Source: Actinomycetes bacterium
GTDB lineage: Bacteria > Actinomycetota > Acidimicrobiia > Acidimicrobiales > Aldehydirespiratoraceae
DNA: 38,985 bases
Reading direction: 5' to 3'
Assembly (NCBI GenBank): GCA_024276495.1
Contig: JAJRXC010000006.1
Span: forward strand, 1-38,985
Shown here piece by piece: positions 33,589 to 38,985 of the stretch (the first letter of the stretch is position 1; each line of letters starts with the position of its first letter). Made by a program: the position numbers and the translations under genes. Under the pieces are notes generated by a model that ran no database searches, was not told where the DNA came from, and was given only the letters and a program-made list of their open reading frames with translations.

Positions 33589-35453
33589 CGCAGCATCTCC
33601 TCGATACGGGTGACGAGTTCTCCGGTGGTGAACGGTTGGCCGGTGACCTTCGAGATCACCTGGGCATCGATCAGGTACTCGGCCCGGACCATCGCGGAGA
33701 GCTGCCCGAGGTTCATCTCCGGCACGATGACCTTCTCGAACCGTTGCAGGATCTCCCCGAGGTCGTTCGGGAACGGATACAGGTTGCGGAGATGCACATG
33801 GGCGACCCGGTGACCGGCCCGTTGCAGGCGGCCGGTCGCACCGGTGATCGCGCCCCATGTCGAACCCCAGCCGAGCAACAAGACGTCGCCGTCGGCGTCG
33901 CCCTCGATCTCGGTGGCGGGGTACGACTCGGCGACCAACTTGATCCGTTCGTCGCGCAGGGCGACCATCCGGCCGTGGTTCTCCGGGTTGTAGCTGATGT
34001 TGCCGGTGCCGTCCTCTTTTTCGATTCCGCCGATCCGGTGCGTGAGTCCGGCGGTGCCGGGGATCGCCCAGGGGCGGGCGAGGTCGTCGTTGCGCACGTA
34101 GGGCCAAAAGACGTCTTCGCCGTCTTCGTTGAGGGCGTTGGGACCCGACGCGAACTCCACGGGGATGTCCGGCAGCGAGTCGACGTCGGGGAGACGCCAC
34201 GGCTCGGTGCCGTTCGCGAGATAGCCGTCGGACAGCAAGATGACGGGCGTGCGATAGCGCAGCGCGATGCGAACCGCCTCGAACGCGGCATCGAAGCAGT
34301 CCGACGGCGAGTTCGCCGAGACGATCGGGAGCGGCGCCTCACCATGGCGTCCGTACCGGGCCATCATCAGATCGGCGGCTTCGGTCTTGGTGGGCAGGCC
34401 CGTCGACGGACCACCCCGCTGGATGTCGACGATCACGAGGGGCAGCTCGAGGCTCACCGCCAGGCCGAGGGTCTCCCCTTTGAGCGCGACGCCGGGGCCA
34501 CTGGTGGTGGTGATGCCCAGATGGCCTCCGTAGGACGCGCCGAGGGCCGAGCCGACCGCGGCGATCTCGTCTTCGGCCTGGAGCGTCCGCACCCCGAAGT
34601 TCTTGTGTTTGGCCAACTCGTGGAGGATGTCGCTCGCCGGGGTGATCGGATAGGAGCCGAGAAAGATCGGGATTCCGGCCTTTTGCGACGCGGCGACGAG
34701 GCCCCACGACAGCGCCGTGTTGCCGTTGATGTTCGTGTAGGTGCCGGCGGGAAGGTGCGCGGGCCGGACCGTGAGTCGGCTGGCGCTCAGTTCGGCGGTC
34801 TCGCCGAACGCGTGACCGGCTTTGAACGCGGCCTCGTTGGCTGCGATGACCAGGTCCTTGCCCGCGAACTTCTCGCGGATCCACTGCATAGTCGGTTCCG
34901 TCGGCCGGCTGTAGAGCCACGACACGAGGCCGAGAGCGAAGAAGTTCTTGGATCGTTCGGCGTCTCGTGGCTTGACCCCGATGTCCTTGCAGACCTCTTT
35001 GGTCAGCTCGGTCATCGGCGCGGTGATCACCGTGTAGCCGTCGAGTGTTCCGTCCTCGATGGGGTTGGCGTCGTAGCCCGCCTTGGCCAGGTTCCGGTCC
35101 TCGAACGCGTCGGTGTTGACGATGACCGTTCCGCCCGGTTCGAGCTTCGGCAGGTCCGATTTCATCGCCGCCGGGTTCATCGTCACCAACACCGTCGGTG
35201 CGTCGCCCTGGGTGTGGATGTCGTGATCGGAGATCTGGATCTGGAAGGCCGAGACACCGGCCAAGGTGCCGGCTGGTGCCCGGATCTCCGCGGGGAACTC
35301 GGGAAGGGTGGCGAGATCGTTTCCGAACAACGCACTCGCCGAGGCGAAGCGATCGCCGGTGAGCTGCATGCCGTCGCCGGAGTCACCGGCGAAGCGGACG
35401 ACGATCCGGTCGACCTCACGAATATCGGTCGAGCGTTCCTCAGTGCTGGTCAC
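33585..35453 (-). CDS. korA: 2-oxoglutarate (2-oxoacid):ferredoxin oxidoreductase, fused gamma-alpha subunit
   Basis: 622 residues. The gamma-type domain (about 15-215, with VVRFAGDSGDGMQLTGDRFA) is fused to the alpha pyrimidine-binding domain (from about 245, with GSYPITPASD at 266-275 and the GITTTSGPGVALKGE stretch). The C-terminal domain has VLLLGWGSTWGA and NLYPFPNDL. This gamma-alpha fusion is the form in mycobacterial KorA. GTG start at 35453 has GAGGAG five bases upstream. First gene of the korA-korB-HAD operon. Confidence 0.94.
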   Translation of the reverse strand: MTSTEERSTDIREVDRIVVRFAGDSGDGMQLTGDRFASASALFGNDLATLPEFPAEIRAPAGTLAGVSAFQIQISDHDIHTQGDAPTVLVTMNPAAMKSDLPKLEPGGTVIVNTDAFEDRNLAKAGYDANPIEDGTLDGYTVITAPMTELTKEVCKDIGVKPRDAERSKNFFALGLVSWLYSRPTEPTMQWIREKFAGKDLVIAANEAAFKAGHAFGETAELSASRLTVRPAHLPAGTYTNINGNTALSWGLVAASQKAGIPIFLGSYPITPASDILHELAKHKNFGVRTLQAEDEIAAVGSALGASYGGHLGITTTSGPGVALKGETLGLAVSLELPLVIVDIQRGGPSTGLPTKTEAADLMMARYGRHGEAPLPIVSANSPSDCFDAAFEAVRIALRYRTPVILLSDGYLANGTEPWRLPDVDSLPDIPVEFASGPNALNEDGEDVFWPYVRNDDLARPWAIPGTAGLTHRIGGIEKEDGTGNISYNPENHGRMVALRDERIKLVAESYPATEIEGDADGDVLLLGWGSTWGAITGATGRLQRAGHRVAHVHLRNLYPFPNDLGEILQRFEKVIVPEMNLGQLSAMVRAEYLIDAQVISKVTGQPFTTGELVTRIEEMLR

Positions 35454-35497
35454 TGTGTCTCCTCGGATGCCGGCGTCGGTGGCGGCGTCCGGGCGCC

Positions 35498-35503
35498 ACC
35501 CTA
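35498..35503 (-). promoter_or_regulatory. Candidate -10 box for korAB
   Basis: TAGGGT on the minus strand lies 44 nt before the korA start. It would leave a leader of nearly 40 nt that carries the GAGGAG site. No clear -35 was found. The 151-bp gap 35454-35604 holds nothing else I can name. Confidence 0.3.
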
Positions 35504-35604
35504 ACCACGCTGAGTCGATAGTTGGCTAACCCCGAACCGGACGCGAACATGCCACCGCGTCGAGCGGGTGACGGGTTCGGCGACATTGGTCGACACGCCG
35601 CCGC

Positions 35605-36654
35605 TCAGGCGATTGTCACACTGTCGTCGAGGTAGACATCCTGGATCGCGTTGAGCAGTTCGACCCCCTCGGCGAGGGGCCGCTGGAACGCCTTGCGGCC
35701 GCTGATCAAGCCGGTGCCGCCGGCCCGTTTGTTCACGACTGCGGTGGTGACGGCCTCGGCGAGGTCTGTCGCTCCCGACGACGCGCCGCCGCTGTTGATC
35801 AGGCCGACTCGGCCCATGTAGCAGTTGACCACCTGGTAGCGGCAGAGATCGATCGGGTGGTCGCTGGTCAACTCGTCGTAGACCAACGGGTGCGTCTTGC
35901 CGAATCCGATCGCGGTGTAGCCGCCGTTGCGCTCGGGAAGCTTCTGTTTGATGATGTCGGCCTCGATGGTGACTCCGATGTGATTCGCCTGGCCGGTGAC
36001 GTCGGCGGAGGCGTGGTGATCGACCCCGTCGACCTTGAACGCCGAGTTGCGGAGATAGCACCACAGGACCGTGAACATTCCGAGCTCGTGGGCTCGGGCG
36101 AACGCGTCGCTCACCTCCTGTATCTGGCGACCCGATTCGGCCGAACCGAAGTAGATCGTCGCGCCGACACCGGCAGCCCCGAGCTCGTGGGCCTGGTCGA
36201 CGGACCCGAACATGATCTGGTCGAAGGTCTCGGGGTAGGTGAGGAGCTCGTTGTGGTTGATCTTCACGATGAACGGGATCTTGTGGGCGTAGCGACGCGA
36301 TGCCATGCCGAGCACACCGAAGGTGGATGCGACGGCGTTGCATCCGCCCTCGATCGCCAACTCCACGATCTTCAACGGGTCGAAATAGGCCGGGTTGGGC
36401 GCGAACGAGGCCCCTCCGGAGTGCTCGATCCCCTGATCGACGGGCAGGATCGACACATAGCCCGAGCCACCGAGACGGCCGTGATCGAAGAGCTGCTGCA
36501 AGTTCCGCAGCACCTGGGGCGAGCGGTCGCTCGTGGCGAGCGTTCGATCGACGAAATCAGGGCCGGGCAACGTCAGCGAATCTCGGGGGATGGTGGTGCT
36601 CTCGTGCGACAGCAGCGACTCGGCCGCATCGCCCAGAAGGCTCTGGATGTCCAC
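35605..36654 (-). CDS. fbaB: Class I fructose-bisphosphate aldolase (DhnA/FbaB type)
   Basis: Cleaves fructose-1,6-bisphosphate to DHAP and GAP through a lysine Schiff base, independent of metal. From GTG 36654 it is 349 residues, the size of E. coli FbaB (350). Recognisable segments are [54 protein letters not shown] and [15 protein letters not shown] ending in the phosphate-binding [17 protein letters not shown] lies about 8 nt before the start. Upstream codons open to 37059 run antisense-like across the SSB-like gene's region and are rejected. Confidence 0.93.
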   Translation of the reverse strand: MDIQSLLGDAAESLLSHESTTIPRDSLTLPGPDFVDRTLATSDRSPQVLRNLQQLFDHGRLGGSGYVSILPVDQGIEHSGGASFAPNPAYFDPLKIVELAIEGGCNAVASTFGVLGMASRRYAHKIPFIVKINHNELLTYPETFDQIMFGSVDQAHELGAAGVGATIYFGSAESGRQIQEVSDAFARAHELGMFTVLWCYLRNSAFKVDGVDHHASADVTGQANHIGVTIEADIIKQKLPERNGGYTAIGFGKTHPLVYDELTSDHPIDLCRYQVVNCYMGRVGLINSGGASSGATDLAEAVTTAVVNKRAGGTGLISGRKAFQRPLAEGVELLNAIQDVYLDDSVTIA

Positions 36655-36676
36655 GGTGGATACTCCTGTGAAGACG

Positions 36677-36699
36677 GTCGCCGACGTGGTGCCGGCGAC
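36677..36699 (-). other. Hairpin in the aldolase leader (7-bp stem)
   Basis: GTCGCCG and CGGCGAC form a perfect 7-bp stem around a 9-base loop, 23 nt before the aldolase start. There is no T-tract, so it is not an obvious terminator for the SSB-like gene. It could be a leader element or a chance GC-rich palindrome. Confidence 0.3.
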
Positions 36700-36733
36700 G
36701 GTCCACCGTAGCCAACCGCACCATGGTGGAGCA

Positions 36734-37078
36734 TCATCCGAACGGCTCGGATCGGCCCAGCTCGCCGACGACCGCGTGGATCGCCGACTTGGCGCCCTGG
36801 GAACCGGGTCGGGCCACCGACGATGCCACCACCTCGGTGCGGCTCTGACTGGCACCGCCGGTACGGAACCAGCGCCGCCGGACCACGCCGACGACGATCG
36901 CCTCGTCGCCCCGGCGAAGACGCGGCCACCGGCCCGGATCGTGCCAGGCGATCGGTACGACAAGGCGCGCATCGGCCCTCGTCGTCGCCAGCTCGAAGTT
37001 GTGCACGACCGAACCGCCGGGCAACTCCGTGACCCGCGGGTCGGCGGTGAGCTCTCCACGGAGAATGGTGATGTTCAT
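36734..37078 (-). CDS. Single-stranded DNA-binding-like protein (short OB-fold)
   Basis: A 114-residue protein beginning [20 protein letters not shown], the start of an SSB OB-fold, then [22 protein letters not shown] and [15 protein letters not shown]. It lacks the flexible linker and acidic DDDIPF-type tail of the main replication SSB and ends RSEPFG, so it is probably a secondary or specialised SSB, not the essential one. AAGGGA-type ribosome site lies close before ATG 37078. That site is within a predicted structured leader (37081-37140). Confidence 0.75.
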   Translation of the reverse strand: MNITILRGELTADPRVTELPGGSVVHNFELATTRADARLVVPIAWHDPGRWPRLRRGDEAIVVGVVRRRWFRTGGASQSRTEVVASSVARPGSQGAKSAIHAVVGELGRSEPFG

Positions 37079-37080
37079 GG

Positions 37081-37140
37081 ACTTCCCTTCTGCTCGGCCG
37101 ATCGGCCGGGTCCTCGACGGGACCTTGCGTGAGGGGAAGT
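37081..37140 (-). promoter_or_regulatory. Possible three-way-junction RNA leader sequestering the ribosome site of the SSB-like gene
   Basis: On the transcribed strand an outer stem joins ACTTCCCCTC (37131-37140) to GAAGGGAAGT (37081-37090), 9 of 10 pairs. It encloses two perfect 5-bp hairpins: GGTCC/GGACC (37109-37124, 6-base loop) and CGGCC/GGCCG (37095-37108, GATC loop). The 3' arm of the outer stem contains the AAGGGA ribosome site, 2 nt before the ATG end. No Rfam class was recognised; the structure is by eye. Confidence 0.4.
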
Positions 37141-37173
37141 GGTGACCGACACCTTCGCGCCGGGGTGTGACAC

Positions 37174-38202
37174 TCAGCTGAGGGACTTCACCCGGGACCG
37201 CACGTCGGCGAACTGCGGGTCGTGACCGGCGATCCACTTGAACAACTCCCGAGCCCGCGCCGCCTTTCCGGCCCGGTCGTAGAGGTCGGCCAGCGCGTAG
37301 GCGCGCCGAAGGTGGTGCGCGCCCGGGCGCCGCGGGGGTTTCCAGCCCGTCTCGAGCGATCGGATCGCGCCGACCAGGTCGCCGCGGTCCGCCTGGGCCC
37401 CGGCCACCACGATGCGCCCCTCGGTCACCAACTCCCCGCTGGGCGACGCGTCGCCCAGCTCCTCCCACAGGACCTCGACGTCTCGCCACCGGCCCAGGGC
37501 ACGATGGCAGTCCATCAGGACGGGATGCTGCTCGGTCGAGTGGCTCAACTCGCGGAACGCCTCGAGCTGATCGATCGCGTCCTTCCACTTCCCGAGCCGA
37601 TAGTGGGTCAACCCCAAGAGCTCACGGCCCTCCGGCAGCTCGGGGGCCTCCTTCACCACCGGCGCCAGAAGTGATCGGGCATCGCCGAATCGCTCCGCCT
37701 CGAACGCCGAACCGGCGTTGCGGAGCCGGCGTTGCAGACTCTTGGCCCGCGGTGCCCCGACCAGGCGGGTCAACGCCACGGCGGGGTCCTCGACCCGTTG
37801 GGGGCGTGCACCCAGCGGCTTTCGTTCCCGGAGCCGGGGCCCGCGGCTCCGCCGGACGGCCTTCGACGCCTCACGTTCGAGATCGTCGACGTTGGGAAGG
37901 GTTCGCTTCGGCTTCGCCCTCGGTTCGGGCGCCGCCGCGGGGTCGGGCTCGGGATCGTCGGCGCCACCCCGATCGTCGGCCTCTGCGGGCGGACCCGGCC
38001 GGGGCGGCCGACGGCGTTTGCGGGGAAAATCGTCGAAGCCTTCCGTGCCGATCGCCGGCGAGTCCATGCGGCCGGCCCCACCACGGGCGATCCGGCCCCA
38101 GTTCTTGGGGCCGGCGAGATCCGGCCCGGGCGCACGGCGGTCCGTCCGACCGGTGTCGCCCCGTGACGCGGGAGGTTTGTCGGGGGGACGCTCGGTGGCC
38201 AT
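37174..38202 (-). CDS. Tetratricopeptide-repeat protein with disordered N-terminal half
   Basis: 342 residues. Residues 1-140 are rich in Pro, Arg, Asp and Gly (KRRRPPRPGPP, EPDPAAAPEPRAKPKR) and probably disordered. From about 160 to 340 there are helical TPR-like pairs, for example AFEAERFGDARSLLAPVVKE, ELLGLTHYRLGKWKDAIDQL and LADLYDRAGKAARARELFKW. No enzyme motif, signal peptide or membrane helix is seen; it is probably a cytoplasmic scaffold. ATG at 38202 is preceded by TAGGAT 8 nt away and no strong ribosome site. It is the first gene after the rRNA operon terminator. Confidence 0.8.
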   Translation of the reverse strand: MATERPPDKPPASRGDTGRTDRRAPGPDLAGPKNWGRIARGGAGRMDSPAIGTEGFDDFPRKRRRPPRPGPPAEADDRGGADDPEPDPAAAPEPRAKPKRTLPNVDDLEREASKAVRRSRGPRLRERKPLGARPQRVEDPAVALTRLVGAPRAKSLQRRLRNAGSAFEAERFGDARSLLAPVVKEAPELPEGRELLGLTHYRLGKWKDAIDQLEAFRELSHSTEQHPVLMDCHRALGRWRDVEVLWEELGDASPSGELVTEGRIVVAGAQADRGDLVGAIRSLETGWKPPRRPGAHHLRRAYALADLYDRAGKAARARELFKWIAGHDPQFADVRSRVKSLS

Positions 38203-38210
38203 GATCGCCG

Positions 38211-38216
38211 ATCCTA
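38211..38216 (-). promoter_or_regulatory. Candidate -10 box of a leaderless promoter for the TPR gene
   Basis: TAGGAT on the minus strand ends 8 nt before the ATG at 38202, directly after the rRNA terminator. The AGGA inside it could also act as a distant ribosome site. Confidence 0.4.
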
Positions 38217-38231
38217 CCGGGCCAAAACGCA

Positions 38232-38259
38232 CGCAGGCCCCGCCGAAGCGGGGCCTGCG
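38232..38259 (-). terminator. Rho-independent terminator of the rRNA operon
   Basis: A perfect 12-bp GC-rich stem (38232-38243 with 38248-38259) closes a TTCG tetraloop on the transcribed strand. TGCGTTTTGG follows. It lies about 58 bp after the 5S 3' end, in the right orientation. Confidence 0.88.
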
Positions 38260-38316
38260 CTCATCGTTTGTCGCGCAGCGCATCGATGCATGTGGACATC
38301 GGGCTGCGGCGGAGAA

Positions 38317-38434
38317 ATCCGGCGGCGTCCTACTCTCCCAGGGCCTGACGGCCCAAGTACCATCGGCGCTGACAGGCTTGACTTCCGTGTTCGGAATGGG
38401 AACGGGTATGACCCTGTCGCTATCGCCACCGAAA
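38317..38434 (-). rRNA. rrf: 5S ribosomal RNA
   Basis: The reverse complement reads TTTCGGTGGCGATAGC at the 5' side, then CCCGTTCCCATTCCGAACACG, AAGTCAAGCC, CGCCGATGGTACT and GAGAGTAGGACGCCGCCGGA at the 3' side. The two ends pair in helix I. The length of about 118 nt is normal; ends are uncertain by a few bases. Confidence 0.93.
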
Positions 38435-38579
38435 CTGTGTGTTCCCGCCGTCGGTGCGGCGGACCCCCTGGACGGTGTCTGAAACACCGCCAACGGGTAC
38501 GAAGAACAAAGGGACCCAATGGTCCCTTCCTCTTCAGAACTCCATAGCGAGCACGAACACCCGTGCGTGAAATGTGAAA
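38435..38579 (-). other. 23S-5S spacer with several hairpins
   Basis: This 145-bp spacer has no tRNA. It contains short perfect stems: CCGCC/GGCGG (38445-38462), GGTGT/ACACC (38474-38488), AAGGGACC/GGTCCCTT (38509-38528, 4-base loop) and GCACG/CGTGC (38551-38566). The 8-bp stem is the strongest and could be a processing site between 23S and 5S. Confidence 0.5.

Positions 38580-38985
<406 letters not shown>

Noticed and set aside
33576-35504. A 642-residue plus-strand open frame opposite korA
   Set aside because: Antisense shadow of a conserved enzyme gene; no promoter, ribosome site or domain.
35532-35580. Inverted repeat CCGAACC / GGTTCGG as an aldolase terminator
   Set aside because: The arms are 35 bases apart and no T-run follows on the minus strand, so a terminator is not supported.

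Overview
The window is GC-rich DNA (about two thirds G+C by eye) from a high-GC Gram-positive bacterium. Gene order and protein style suggest Actinomycetota, perhaps an Acidimicrobiia-type lineage; that class is inferred, not proven. Support comes from three blocks whose order I recall from actinobacteria including Mycobacterium: murI / metallo-beta-lactamase-fold phosphodiesterase / rph / rdgB; tlyA / nadK / recN / pyrG / NUDIX / xerD; and scpA / scpB / rluB / cmk / plsC. A fused gamma-alpha korA with korB, frequent GTG starts, and TANNNT boxes 6-8 nt before starts also fit.

Layout. 1-1495: an essentially complete IS256-family insertion sequence with terminal inverted repeats, its left end at the window edge. 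1496-2004: remnant of a PAS-domain signalling gene, cut by the IS on its 5' side and decayed on its 3' side. 2059-5621 (minus): murI, the phosphodiesterase, rph, rdgB and a GNAT acetyltransferase. 5667-6083 (minus): rpmB and rpmG. 6238-8815 (plus): a methyltransferase, then ispH coupled to a small membrane protein and a c-type cytochrome. 8817-14764 (minus): scpA-scpB-rluB-tyrA-aroA-cmk-plsC, mostly overlapping by 4 nt or separated by a few bases. 14829-16280 (plus): trpS and a membrane protein. 16305-23303 (minus): tlyA-nadK-recN-pyrG-NUDIX-xerD-HD. 23431-27720 (plus): MoxR ATPase, DUF58 protein and a transglutaminase-fold membrane protein, running tail-to-tail into a giant PKD-repeat exported protein (minus). 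31829-35453 (minus): korA, korB and a HAD phosphatase. 35605-38202 (minus): class I fructose-bisphosphate aldolase, an SSB-like protein and a TPR protein. 38232-38985 (minus): an rRNA operon end with a UUCG-loop terminator, 5S and the 3' end of 23S.

Most of the window is housekeeping. The less ordinary items are: a transglutaminase-like protein that seems to have lost its catalytic Cys and His, next to an 11-repeat PKD protein; a HAD phosphatase that appears to start at CTG within a CTGA overlap; a possible three-way-junction leader that would sequester the SSB-like gene's ribosome binding site; and a set of apparently leaderless promoters, two of which use the stop codon of the preceding gene as part of the -10 box. 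I saw no tRNA, CRISPR array, phage or obvious defence system.
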